12,364 bases of DNA from Methanobacteriota archaeon (GTDB taxonomy: Archaea; JACRDV01): NCBI GenBank assembly GCA_024860865.1, contig JACRDV010000107.1, forward strand, positions 1 to 12,364, written 5' to 3'. Positions 1-7,115 of the stretch are shown here, piece after piece (position 1 is the first letter of the stretch; every line of letters starts with the position of its first letter). A program made the position numbers and the translations under genes. The notes under the pieces were generated by a model, which saw nothing but the letters and a program-made list of their open reading frames with translations, did not search any database and was not told the DNA's origin.

Positions 1-1
1 A

Positions 2-742
2 ACTGCAGGAGCAATTGCCTCCCCAAATAGATCTCTTCCAGCAATTGCTTTAAGGATTGATGATCAAATTGTTTTGCTAGATTGCGGTGATGGAGCATTA
101 CATCAAATTGTAAAGGCTGACTTAGATTTTCTAAATATCAATAATTTGTTTTTATCACATCTCCATGCTGACCATTTCTCTGGATTGTTGTCTCTTATTC
201 ACGCAATGGCTTTAAAAAATAGAGAGGCTAAGCTAGAGATTTATGGCCCAGAAGGAACTAAAGGCAAATTAGATTCTTTGCTTGAGCTAATTTTTGTTGG
301 AAAGTTGGGATTTGAAATATCTGTATTAGATATTGGAGTAGAGAAGTTTAAACTCGTAAAAGATAAGTTTCAGGTCTTAACTGCATTTATGGATCATGGA
401 GCACCAACTCTTGGATTTAGAATTGAAACGAAGAAAAGCGTAATAACTTATTCTGGCGATACTCAACCTTGCAATGGAATAATAAATTTAGCAAAAAATG
501 CAGATATTTTAATTCACGATTCCAGTTTTGGAGATGAATTAATAGATAAAGCTGTTAAAACCCAGCATTCGACAGCAGGTCAGGCTGGAGAAGTTGCTAA
601 GAAAGCAGGAGTTTCAAAACTTTTTCTAACTCATATTTACCCCGAATATGCTGAGAGTGATTACCTATTGCTTAAACAAGCTTCTGAAAAATTTGATGGG
701 CAAGTGTTTGTAGCTAAAGATTTAGAAATAATTGTTTTGTGA
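2..742 (+). CDS. RNase Z-like metallo-beta-lactamase-fold hydrolase, 5' truncated by the window
   Basis: The frame is open from the left edge, so the start lies outside; 246 residues are visible. The first residues read TAGAIASPNRSLPAIALR, which fits the N-terminal strand and loop of RNase Z-type enzymes (family pattern LGTGGAIPSP...R..P), so probably only about ten residues are missing. The zinc motif HLHADH lies at 158-175. Downstream are the YSGDT segment with the bridging aspartate, a conserved HSTAGQAG segment resembling RNase Z, and LTHIYPEY with the final histidine ligand. By family this is a zinc-dependent phosphodiesterase, possibly tRNA 3' processing. At about 255 residues it is shorter than typical archaeal RNase Z (about 300 residues). 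I see no long inserted exosite arm, so a general MBL-fold hydrolase of the RNase Z/BN group is the safer name. It ends in TGA. Confidence 0.85.
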   Translation, partial: TAGAIASPNRSLPAIALRIDDQIVLLDCGDGALHQIVKADLDFLNINNLFLSHLHADHFSGLLSLIHAMALKNREAKLEIYGPEGTKGKLDSLLELIFVGKLGFEISVLDIGVEKFKLVKDKFQVLTAFMDHGAPTLGFRIETKKSVITYSGDTQPCNGIINLAKNADILIHDSSFGDELIDKAVKTQHSTAGQAGEVAKKAGVSKLFLTHIYPEYAESDYLLLKQASEKFDGQVFVAKDLEIIVL

Positions 743-906
743 ATTAATTAATCACATAGATTTGGAAGTATTATAACTAGCGTTTAAATTAAATAAAACT
801 AAAATTTCATCCGTATTTATTGGGCCGTTTTAACTTGAGTGAACTTTCGTATGAATGTATTTGCTATAACTAAAGAGCTAACAAAACCAAATAAGGTTGA
901 AAAAAG

Positions 907-1086
907 TTAGCCCTTAATTTTTTCAATTTCTGCCATTTTGACTCTTCTTGCTTTTTTCATTATTTTTCCAATCACAAGGCCTTTCTTTTTTAGATCGGTC
1001 GCTTTATATTCGATTTTATGTGCTTTGGCAAGTCTGGCCAGTTGTTCTATCGTTAATTCTTCAAGCAATTCTTTTTTTCCAACCAA
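907..1086 (-). CDS. 59-aa basic SAP/Rho-N-like small protein, TTG start
   Basis: This short minus-strand gene starts with TTG at 1086 and ends at TAA (907-909). A strong Shine-Dalgarno GGTGATC (minus strand, 1095-1089) lies just before the TTG and decides the start. The product is MVGKKELLEELTIEQLARLA followed by KAHKIEYKATDLKKKGLVIG and a basic tail KIMKKARRVKMAEIEKIKG. The pattern LTIEQLARLAKAHKIEY...LKKKGLVIGKI resembles the SAP/Rho N-terminal helix-loop-helix fold used for nucleic-acid binding, and the protein is rich in Lys and Arg. A TATA-like TTTATATC at minus 1124-1117 is well placed for a short leader. It diverges from an SSB gene, which fits a DNA- or RNA-associated role. The specific function is unknown, and the SAP assignment is by eye. 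Confidence 0.7.
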   Translation of the reverse strand: MVGKKELLEELTIEQLARLAKAHKIEYKATDLKKKGLVIGKIMKKARRVKMAEIEKIKG

Positions 1087-1116
1087 TTGATCACCAAGAA
1101 CAATAGCACAAAGTTC

Positions 1117-1124
1117 GATATAAA
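1117..1124 (-). promoter_or_regulatory. TATA box for the SAP-like gene
   Basis: Minus-strand TTTATATC is centred about 35 nt before the TTG start at 1086. This predicts transcription starting near 1095, at the 5' edge of the GGTGATC ribosome binding site. Confidence 0.4.
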
Positions 1125-1189
1125 CTTAATGGAAATACAGCAAAAACTTGATAAGGTAATCATTCCTTCCGGCATAAACCACAGTTTTA

Positions 1190-1197
1190 TTTATAAA
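1190..1197 (+). promoter_or_regulatory. TATA box for the SSB gene
   Basis: TTTATAAA is centred about 35 nt upstream of the ATG at 1228, the same geometry as the divergent gene on the other strand. It predicts a very short leader beginning near GGTGGAG (1218-1224). Confidence 0.45.
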
Positions 1198-1227
1198 GGT
1201 GAAGCCCACAGTAAATTGGTGGAGATT

Positions 1228-1668
1228 ATGCCTGAAGAATTAACAGTAGTTGGTGACCTCAGCCCCACCTCCAGAAATGTGAACATTATCGTAAAGGTCG
1301 TTAAAAAGGGTGATGTTAAAGAAATAATATCCCGAAAAGACGGCTCACATCATAGAGTGGGGGATGCAACTGTTGGGGATGAGACCGGAATAGTGCTTTT
1401 AACTCTTTGGGATGATATGATTGAAAAACTTGAAGTCGATCATATATATAAAATCAGGAATAGCTTTACATCTATTTTCAAAGGTTCCTTAAGACTTAAC
1501 CTAGGCAGATATGGTACTATAGAAGAGATGAAAGAAAAAGAAATTGATCGAGTTAACACTGAAAACAATTTATCAGAAAAAAGATATGAAGTCCCTCGAT
1601 TTAGAGAACCACAATTTAAACCGCTATACTCTGAAAAGCCATCCCGAAGAAAAGGTTGGAGACGCTGA
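1228..1668 (+). CDS. ssb: Archaeal single-stranded DNA-binding protein (single OB fold)
   Basis: The 146-aa protein has one OB fold at roughly residues 8-98 and a charged tail ending SRRKGWRR. VGDETGIVLLTLWDD (residues 49-63) and FKGSLRLNLGRYGTI (84-98) are hallmarks of the crenarchaeal/thaumarchaeal SSB family, whose Sulfolobus member has about 148 residues. It would coat single-stranded DNA in replication and repair; the basic C-terminus here replaces the acidic tail seen in some relatives. The frame is open back to a TTG at 1087 with another ATG at 1129. I prefer ATG 1228 because GGTGGAG lies at 1218-1224, a TATA box lies 35 nt upstream, and the N-terminus MPEELTVVGDLSPTSRNVNI then aligns with known SSB N-termini. 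It is divergent from the SAP-like gene and ends in TGA. Confidence 0.88.
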   Translation: MPEELTVVGDLSPTSRNVNIIVKVVKKGDVKEIISRKDGSHHRVGDATVGDETGIVLLTLWDDMIEKLEVDHIYKIRNSFTSIFKGSLRLNLGRYGTIEEMKEKEIDRVNTENNLSEKRYEVPRFREPQFKPLYSEKPSRRKGWRR

Positions 1669-1839
1669 GTAAAGTCTCATTGTTTATTTTACAAAAAAAT
1701 AGAAATTGTACTTACAAATTGCTGTTAGGGCAAAGTTCTCAGAATAAGCCAGCAAGCTTTGAATTTGCGTTAGTACTGCATAGCACTCATTAATCCCACC
1801 AAGTACAAGGAGTCAGTTCTGTGATGGACTTATATTCGG

Positions 1840-3525
1840 TTATTTTGGTTTCAGCAACATCTTAAGAATACCAATTGGTTTAAAGTTTATGGGATGGGAT
1901 GGCCAGTATAGCTCTTGTTTATCGCAGATAGTCGAGATGCTGAACTCCCAGAATTCGCCCACTAGGTTAGCCGACTGCTTATAGTCGATCTTATTCTCGT
2001 AGTTATCTAGTTGCTTTTTTAATTTCCTAGCCTGCTTTATACGCTCGACAACTTCCGTCCACGTGCTTTTATCAATTCGCCCGTATTCCAACTTCAACTG
2101 GTTCAATCGCTCTGCAGCATCATAGGTCGCTTCCACTAGCTCATCTCTGGACATCCATGCCGTTTCGTAGTTTAAAACATACTTCCAGGATGAGCGCGTA
2201 AGTAATTGGCGATGTTCCTCCAATGTCCTGGCAAATAGCTTATAACCATACTCCTCCGGCCTTTCGAAAATTTTGCTTCCAGGATCGAGGAAAGGTCCCA
2301 TGGGAGAGATGAAAGTCGAGAGACGTCTATCATGTTTCTTAAGTAGATGTCCGCAATAGCTAATGGTATCCATTACCGACTGGCGGGTCTGCTTCGGAAG
2401 ACCAATCATGAAGAAAATATCGAAACGATGGCAATTCAAACTGAGAGCATGCTCGATCATCTTCTCCAGTTCTTCATTAGAATAGAGGATGGTGGAGTCC
2501 TGAATCTTTCTTACCTCCTCATCGTGACTCTCGGGGGATATCTCTAGACTCCAGTTTACCACCGAACTATCTACCTCATTGAGAAACCCTTTTGGAGCCA
2601 CATCGAAAAGCTCGAAGATAATTTCATTTTCGATCTTCTCCCTCTTGAGCAGGTTTAACAAACGTACAGCATAACTATCTCCAGCCTGTCTGATATCTCC
2701 TACTAGAAAGATCGGCCCCTTCGAGAAGCTATTTATCTCGAGCATATTTTTTATCAGACTCTCTGGGCTGCGATATGCTGGTCTCCATCGTCCAGTTACG
2801 AACCGGCAAGCCATCTTAGAACTGCCACAAGTGAGGCATTCATGTGTACACCCCTTCACAGTGAATATTGCCGTTATGGGATTATCCCACCAACCGTTGA
2901 ATGGTAGCACTCCTTTCAGTTCTCTATGTTTGGCAACCATCTTTATCATCAGATCGGGTCGGATATCCACGTAGTCTAATGAGTCCGGTATGAAACTTAT
3001 CTGGTTAATTTTAACCAAGCAATCTTCCTTCCATGTTAAGTTCTGTATCTCGTTAACTGGCTCTCCGCTCTCTATGCACTGCATCAATTTATAGAGAGGG
3101 GGCTCGATTGAATCACCGCGGAGCACGTAGTCCACCTGAGGGTATTGAATCAACTCTTCATGGTAATAGGTTGATGAAAGGCCGCCAAAAATCACAGGGA
3201 TATCAGGGTGTTCCTCTTTAACTATCCGAGCAACTTCGAGAGAACCGTGGACATGAGGGAGCCAATGCAAATCAATACCGAAGGCTATTGGCTTCAATTT
3301 AGAGATAAATTTTTGAACATCGAAGGCCGTGTCGCTCATCATGCGCAATGCTAAATTAACGACGCGTACGCTATATCCACGCTCCTCTAGGTAGCTCACT
3401 ATAGTTAAAAAACCGAGAGGATACATTTCGAAAATGGGTGAGGATGGAATCAAGTCGCTCACTGGCCCATACATGATAACTTCTTTTCTGAAGTCATAGA
3501 TACTAGGAGAGTGTAACAAAATCAA
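1840..3525 (-). CDS. B12-binding-domain radical SAM protein (Ta0216-like family)
   Basis: About 561 aa. Residues 30-150 form a cobalamin-binding-like Rossmann region (MYPLGFLTIVSYLEERGY, FGGLSSTYYHEEL, VDYVLRGDS). The radical SAM [4Fe-4S] motif CTHECLTC (Cx3CxxC: C226, C230, C233) follows, then a TIM-barrel region with SLEISPESHDEEVRK and MIGLPKQT. The overall pattern matches the uncharacterised archaeal B12/radical SAM group typified by Ta0216; the reaction is unknown. The start is uncertain: TTG at 3525 has no good ribosome site, while minus-strand GGTGAG (around 3555) lies before a frame that stops at once. The frame remains open upstream to about 3545, encoding LVAQAD before LILLHSPS. Two 60-base lines counted inside the gene are 48% GC, against about 35% in nadC and 22-32% in the Fic gene. 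It lies 53 nt downstream of the MFS gene on the same strand. Confidence 0.85.
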   Translation of the reverse strand: MILLHSPSIYDFRKEVIMYGPVSDLIPSSPIFEMYPLGFLTIVSYLEERGYSVRVVNLALRMMSDTAFDVQKFISKLKPIAFGIDLHWLPHVHGSLEVARIVKEEHPDIPVIFGGLSSTYYHEELIQYPQVDYVLRGDSIEPPLYKLMQCIESGEPVNEIQNLTWKEDCLVKINQISFIPDSLDYVDIRPDLMIKMVAKHRELKGVLPFNGWWDNPITAIFTVKGCTHECLTCGSSKMACRFVTGRWRPAYRSPESLIKNMLEINSFSKGPIFLVGDIRQAGDSYAVRLLNLLKREKIENEIIFELFDVAPKGFLNEVDSSVVNWSLEISPESHDEEVRKIQDSTILYSNEELEKMIEHALSLNCHRFDIFFMIGLPKQTRQSVMDTISYCGHLLKKHDRRLSTFISPMGPFLDPGSKIFERPEEYGYKLFARTLEEHRQLLTRSSWKYVLNYETAWMSRDELVEATYDAAERLNQLKLEYGRIDKSTWTEVVERIKQARKLKKQLDNYENKIDYKQSANLVGEFWEFSISTICDKQELYWPSHPINFKPIGILKMLLKPK

Positions 3526-3578
3526 ATCAGCTTGTGCTACAAGAACTCACCTTTGTAAATTTTCTTTGTTAAATTAAA

Positions 3579-4754
3579 TTATGATTTTTTCACCAGTAAA
3601 ACTATCAATGCAACATCAATTACGAGAAGCATAGATGTTACATAAAATGAAAAGGACATCCCAATGGAATCTGCGATTGCTCCAAGTAAGATTGGTCCGG
3701 CTACATATCCAATATCACCAAATACTCGATAGAGCCCCATTATCGTGCCTCTAACTTCACTTGGTCCAAAATCTGCAGCCATAGTAATTGGAATCGGGTC
3801 GGATAAACCAGTTCCTATGCCAATTAAAACTGCTACACCTATCAAATTCATAAAGCTATGGCAGAAAGGAATCAAAAAAATTGCCAGAGCATATAACAAA
3901 AATCCAGGAATAAAAACAATTTTCCTTCCAAACTTATCAGAGAGAATTCCTGAGATTGGTAATAAAAATAAATTGATCAATGTTGCTACAGAAAGGACTA
4001 TCCCTATCTTGCTAAATGGAAGGTTCATGAACTCCTTTGCAAACAAAGGTATCATTGTGCTTCGAATGCCAGATCTTGTAAAAAAATTTGCAAAAGAAAG
4101 CAGATTTATTACAAATAAATTTTTGTTGAAAAGTAGTTCTTTAAGCGATTTAAAAATTGATTGAAATTTTAGTGAAGCAATTAACGGACTTTTGATTCGT
4201 TCTTTTATTAGAACTAATGAGACAGTTGAACTAGCAAAAGCTCCAACCGCATAGAAATAAAACGGGGCATTTAATCCATATGATTCTGCAACAATTCCCC
4301 CAAGCACTGGTCCGCAGACCATTCCGAGGTGGATTGAAACTTCATAGAAGCTCAAAACTCGACCAAGTCTACCCTTTGGTGCGAGATCTGCTATGTAAAT
4401 AGTCGCAGTTATTATAAACAAAGATGAGCCAGTCCCTTGAACAAGCCTGAGAAAAATTGCTAGTGGATAATATTTTTGCTCAATGGGAGTTATAGCCAAA
4501 CCAAGTGCAGCCAATGTAACAATTAGTGGACCTGCTACCAATAGCTTTCTTCGCCCAATTTTATCAGCAAGAAATCCAGCAGGCAAGTCTATGAAAACTC
4601 TAGCAATTCCAAAGGCAGAGATCACTAACCCGGCTGCTGCATAAGAGACTCCAAAAGCCCTAGCATATGGAGATAATATTGGGCCTACCAGTCCAGCGCC
4701 TAACATTAAAACAAATATTGTTAAATAACTTACAAAGAGTAATCTAAGGTTCAA
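3579..4754 (-). CDS. MFS transporter, 12 transmembrane segments
   Basis: This 391-aa integral membrane protein has the repeated hydrophobic pattern of a 12-helix major facilitator. The motif A loop appears in both halves: GFLADKIGRRK at residues 60-70 between helices 2 and 3, and GILSDKFGRKI at 269-279 between helices 8 and 9. GPVLGG in helix 5 resembles the antiporter motif C seen in drug/proton exchangers. It likely exports or imports a small solute using an ion gradient; the substrate cannot be told from sequence. The start is TTG at 4754: minus-strand GGTGGA (4762-4757) sits two bases upstream and no better start is near. It ends in TAA and precedes the radical SAM gene by 53 nt on the same strand, so the two could be co-transcribed. 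Confidence 0.9.
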   Translation of the reverse strand: MNLRLLFVSYLTIFVLMLGAGLVGPILSPYARAFGVSYAAAGLVISAFGIARVFIDLPAGFLADKIGRRKLLVAGPLIVTLAALGLAITPIEQKYYPLAIFLRLVQGTGSSLFIITATIYIADLAPKGRLGRVLSFYEVSIHLGMVCGPVLGGIVAESYGLNAPFYFYAVGAFASSTVSLVLIKERIKSPLIASLKFQSIFKSLKELLFNKNLFVINLLSFANFFTRSGIRSTMIPLFAKEFMNLPFSKIGIVLSVATLINLFLLPISGILSDKFGRKIVFIPGFLLYALAIFLIPFCHSFMNLIGVAVLIGIGTGLSDPIPITMAADFGPSEVRGTIMGLYRVFGDIGYVAGPILLGAIADSIGMSFSFYVTSMLLVIDVALIVLLVKKS

Positions 4755-5158
4755 ATTCCACCAACTAGCTGAACATTTTTTTTAAACTTTTTTCTTATTT
4801 TATCTCAAACAAATCATATTCAAGCTTTTTTAAGTAATCTCTGGTCGAATGTAATTCTCTCTATATTTAAAAGACTAATTTATTACAAAATGGAGCTTAG
4901 TACGTTGAAAAAAGGGAACAGGCTGTTAATTACTAAGATAATTAAAAAGTCTAAAATCATGTTTCTGTTTTTAATATGAGCTCGTTCAGTTTGCTTTCTA
5001 TTAGAACCAGCCAATATCACCACAATTTGCCCTTGAGACCAGATATTTGTCTTCAAAGAAACTCCAGGAGGATTTTGAGCACTCAGAATACTGTAGTTCA
5101 TTTAAAGCACTCATGACTGCAGCTGTTCTACAGGGCAGAAAAGGAAGTTAAAAATTTT
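4755..5158. other. Intergenic stretch with gene-remnant-like frames
   Basis: No intact recognisable gene. Plus-strand 5005-5151 is an open 48-codon frame (NQPISPQFALETRYLSSKKL, then a segment ending ALMTAAVLQGRKGS and TAA). It looks protein-like but has no start codon and is preceded in frame by TAG at 5002-5004 and YELVQFAFY upstream, so it may be the 3' end of a decayed gene. A leaderless-looking 29-codon frame begins with ATG at 4890 after a TATA-like CTATATTTAAA (4861-4871). The MFS promoter should lie near 4781-4789 (minus AAGTTTAAA). None of these is strong. Confidence 0.25.
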
Positions 5159-5206
5159 TTAGGTAGCACAAAACTTTAATAAATAATTTATATTAGTGCT
5201 ACCTAA
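5159..5206 (+). promoter_or_regulatory. Fic gene promoter: TATA box framed by an 11-bp perfect inverted repeat
   Basis: TTAGGTAGCAC (5159-5169) and GTGCTACCTAA (5196-5206) are perfect inverted copies separated by 26 nt. The spacer holds TTTATATT (5187-5194), a TATA box centred about 26 nt before the ATG at 5216. That predicts a leaderless transcript starting at the ATG, and no Shine-Dalgarno is present. A dimeric regulator bound to both arms would cover the TATA box and block TBP/TFB. The arms and TATA box are direct observation; the operator role is inference. Confidence 0.6.
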
Positions 5207-5215
5207 CTTTTTTTC

Positions 5216-6151
5216 ATGGTATATCATGTAGAAAAAATTATCCGAGGAAAGAAGTACCACTATTTAATAAAGAATATAAGAATAGATGGCAAGTGGAAAA
5301 AGTTTAGCTTTTATATCGGAAAGGGAGAATTTTCGAAGGCTCAAATAGAAACTCTCAAGAAAGACTATTCTAAGATTATTGAGAAAAAGGTAAATAGATA
5401 CTTACGGTCTGTCGATCCTCTTTTTACTCTACTAACAGAGAAACAAATTAAAGAATTAGAAAATATTAGATCAATCTATGTTAAAACTCTTAGAAAAATA
5501 CCTGCTGCTGCGAAGCGGAAATATTATGAATGGTTTTTATCGACCTTTACATACGATACCAATGCAATAGAAGGATCTACTCTAACGTTAAGAGAAACTT
5601 CTATGATATTGTTTGATAAAATAACGCCACCAGGTAAAACTTTAAGAGAGATTTATGAGGTAGAGAATCACAAAAAAGCTTTTGATTATATTTTAAATTA
5701 TAAAGGTAACATCAACAAAAAATTTGTATGCCTAATTCATAAATTATTAACGCATAACATATTGGGAAAAGATTCAGGTGTTTTTAGGAAGGTTAAGGTT
5801 TTTATTCCTGGAGCAGAAGTAATACCGCCCAAGCCCGAAAATGTAGAAAATGAATTTAAACAACTTATGGATTGGTATAACAAAAACAAGAAAAAGTATC
5901 ATCCTATTGTGGTTTCATCTTACATCCATACAGCATTTGAAGGCATACACCCTTTTATTGATTTTAACGGGAGGGTAGGCAGGCTATTGCTCAATTTTAT
6001 TTTGTTAAAAAATAGATTTCCAGCTATTGATATAAAAAACAAAGAAAAAGCAAGGTATTACGATGCTTTGCAAAGAGCACTAAAAGGTAATTTAAAGCCA
6101 TTTGTGAATTTGGTTATAAAATACATTAAAGAAACCAAGTTGATAAGCTAA
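5216..6151 (+). CDS. Fic-domain protein (class II-type, predicted AMPylase)
   Basis: 311 aa. Residues 1-40 form a basic beta-rich lead (KKYHYLIKNIRIDGKWKKF). The inhibitory-helix motif TNAIEG (115-120, pattern S/TxxxEG) precedes the core, which marks a class II, self-inhibited Fic. The flap segment GVFRKVKVFIPGAEVIPP (188-205) precedes the Fic motif HPFIDFNGRVGR (245-256), with catalytic His245, Asp249 and Arg253/256. The family transfers AMP from ATP to hydroxyls of target proteins. Phe250 replaces the Gly/Ala usual at that place in the anion-binding loop, so nucleotide handling may differ. No dedicated antitoxin gene adjoins it. The gene is very AT-rich (22% and 32% GC on two 60-base lines), suggesting separate history. 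It ends in TAA and converges on nadC. Confidence 0.9.
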   Translation: MVYHVEKIIRGKKYHYLIKNIRIDGKWKKFSFYIGKGEFSKAQIETLKKDYSKIIEKKVNRYLRSVDPLFTLLTEKQIKELENIRSIYVKTLRKIPAAAKRKYYEWFLSTFTYDTNAIEGSTLTLRETSMILFDKITPPGKTLREIYEVENHKKAFDYILNYKGNINKKFVCLIHKLLTHNILGKDSGVFRKVKVFIPGAEVIPPKPENVENEFKQLMDWYNKNKKKYHPIVVSSYIHTAFEGIHPFIDFNGRVGRLLLNFILLKNRFPAIDIKNKEKARYYDALQRALKGNLKPFVNLVIKYIKETKLIS

Positions 6152-6199
6152 AAATCTAATTTTTTGAATTTTTATTTTATTGAAATTTGATAAATTTTC
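6152..6199. terminator. Convergent T/A-rich termination region between the Fic gene and nadC
   Basis: The 48-nt gap carries oligo-T runs for the plus strand (ATTTTTTG, TTTTTATTTTATT) and A-runs giving T-tracts on the minus strand. This fits archaeal oligo-T termination for both converging genes. No hairpin was seen. Confidence 0.4.
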
Positions 6200-7048
6200 T
6201 TATTGTGGATAAATTATACGGAGATTCATATCCAAGGGCTCTGCAGCAAGTGTAAGATAACTCATTGAAACTATATCAACTCCTGTTTTGGCAAATTCTT
6301 CGATGTTTAAAGGAGTAATTTGTCCTGAGGCTTCAAGCAGGATGCGATTTCTCAATCCAACTTTTTTAAGCTCAGCTATTGTTTCTTTAATTTGAGATGT
6401 AGAAAAATTATCAAGCATTACTATATCAACACCCAACTGAGCAGCTTTTAGAGCATCGCTTGGATTATTAACTTCAACTTCAATCTTTTTTGTAAAGCTA
6501 GCTCTTTCCTTAGCCAATGCTATGGCTTTCTCAAGGCCACCTGCTAAGGTTAAGTGATTGCTTTTAATTAAAACGGCATCATCAAGGCGATAGCGGTGGG
6601 GATCTCCTCCTCCGATTCTAACTGCTTTTTTTTCAAAATACCTAAAACCAGGAGTTGTTTTTCTAGTTGCAGCAATTTTAATTTTAGGATTAAATTTATG
6701 GGCTTTTTCAATGAGAGTTGCAGTAGTTGTGGCAATTCCGCTCATCTTCATAAGTAGATTAAGAGCAAGCCGCTCTCCTTGGAGTATGGCTTTAGCAGAT
6801 CCTTTAAGTTCCATAATAGAGGTGTTTGCTTTCACACGAGTCCCGTCTTTTAAAACATTGATAATTTTAACGCCCAAATCCTCAAAAACTATTTTTGCTT
6901 CATTTACACCCGCCAATATACCGTCTTCATTTGTGATTATCTTAGCTTCTGCCTCTAGATCTTCAGGCACTAGCATTTCAGTGGTTATATCTTCAAAGCC
7001 TAAGTCTTCTAGGAGCAAATCGCGAATTTTTTCTTTAGTTAGCGGCAT
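6200..7048 (-). CDS. nadC: Nicotinate-nucleotide pyrophosphorylase (quinolinate phosphoribosyltransferase)
   Basis: 282 aa, normal for NadC. It converts quinolinate and PRPP to nicotinate mononucleotide, CO2 and pyrophosphate, the third step of de novo NAD synthesis in the cytosol. Family signatures are GERLALN (91-97), ATRKTTPG (127-134), GGGDPHRYRL (146-155), the KSNHL segment (162-166), IEVEV (189-193), MLDN (211-214) and EASG (239-242), in the expected order. The start is ATG at 7048, supported by minus-strand GGTG (7057-7054) five bases upstream. It is transcribed away from nadX across a shared 67-bp region, so dosage of the pathway enzymes may be set by one promoter region. It ends in TAA. 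Confidence 0.95.
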   Translation of the reverse strand: MPLTKEKIRDLLLEDLGFEDITTEMLVPEDLEAEAKIITNEDGILAGVNEAKIVFEDLGVKIINVLKDGTRVKANTSIMELKGSAKAILQGERLALNLLMKMSGIATTTATLIEKAHKFNPKIKIAATRKTTPGFRYFEKKAVRIGGGDPHRYRLDDAVLIKSNHLTLAGGLEKAIALAKERASFTKKIEVEVNNPSDALKAAQLGVDIVMLDNFSTSQIKETIAELKKVGLRNRILLEASGQITPLNIEEFAKTGVDIVSMSYLTLAAEPLDMNLRIIYPQ

Positions 7049-7115
7049 TGAAACACCGTTAACCTTAATACTGCAGTTTTAATTTAAAAGTGTTATTTAT
7101 CCATGGTGATTTCCT
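7049..7115. promoter_or_regulatory. Bidirectional nadC/nadX promoter region
   Basis: This 67-bp divergent gap has one central A/T block, TTTTAATTTAAAA (7077-7089). Its centre lies 33 nt from the nadX ATG and 35 nt from the nadC ATG, the usual TATA distance for short-leader genes in this window. Shine-Dalgarno sites flank it on both sides: GGTG at minus 7057-7054 and GGTGAT at plus 7105-7110. A single TATA element may serve both directions. No clear palindromic operator was seen. Confidence 0.5.

Noticed and set aside
1672-1825. Minus-strand stop-free stretch downstream of the radical SAM gene
   Set aside because: About 41 codons without a usable start codon in frame; GGTGGG nearby leads to a frame that stops after six codons.
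3745-4164. Plus-strand open frame of 139 codons
   Set aside because: Lies wholly antisense to the MFS gene and reads as low-complexity antisense of hydrophobic coding sequence.
4883-5101. Minus-strand 72-codon frame beginning MNYSILSAQNPPGV
   Set aside because: No ribosome site, no recognisable family, and several other frames across the same GC-richer stretch are also open; not enough to call a gene.
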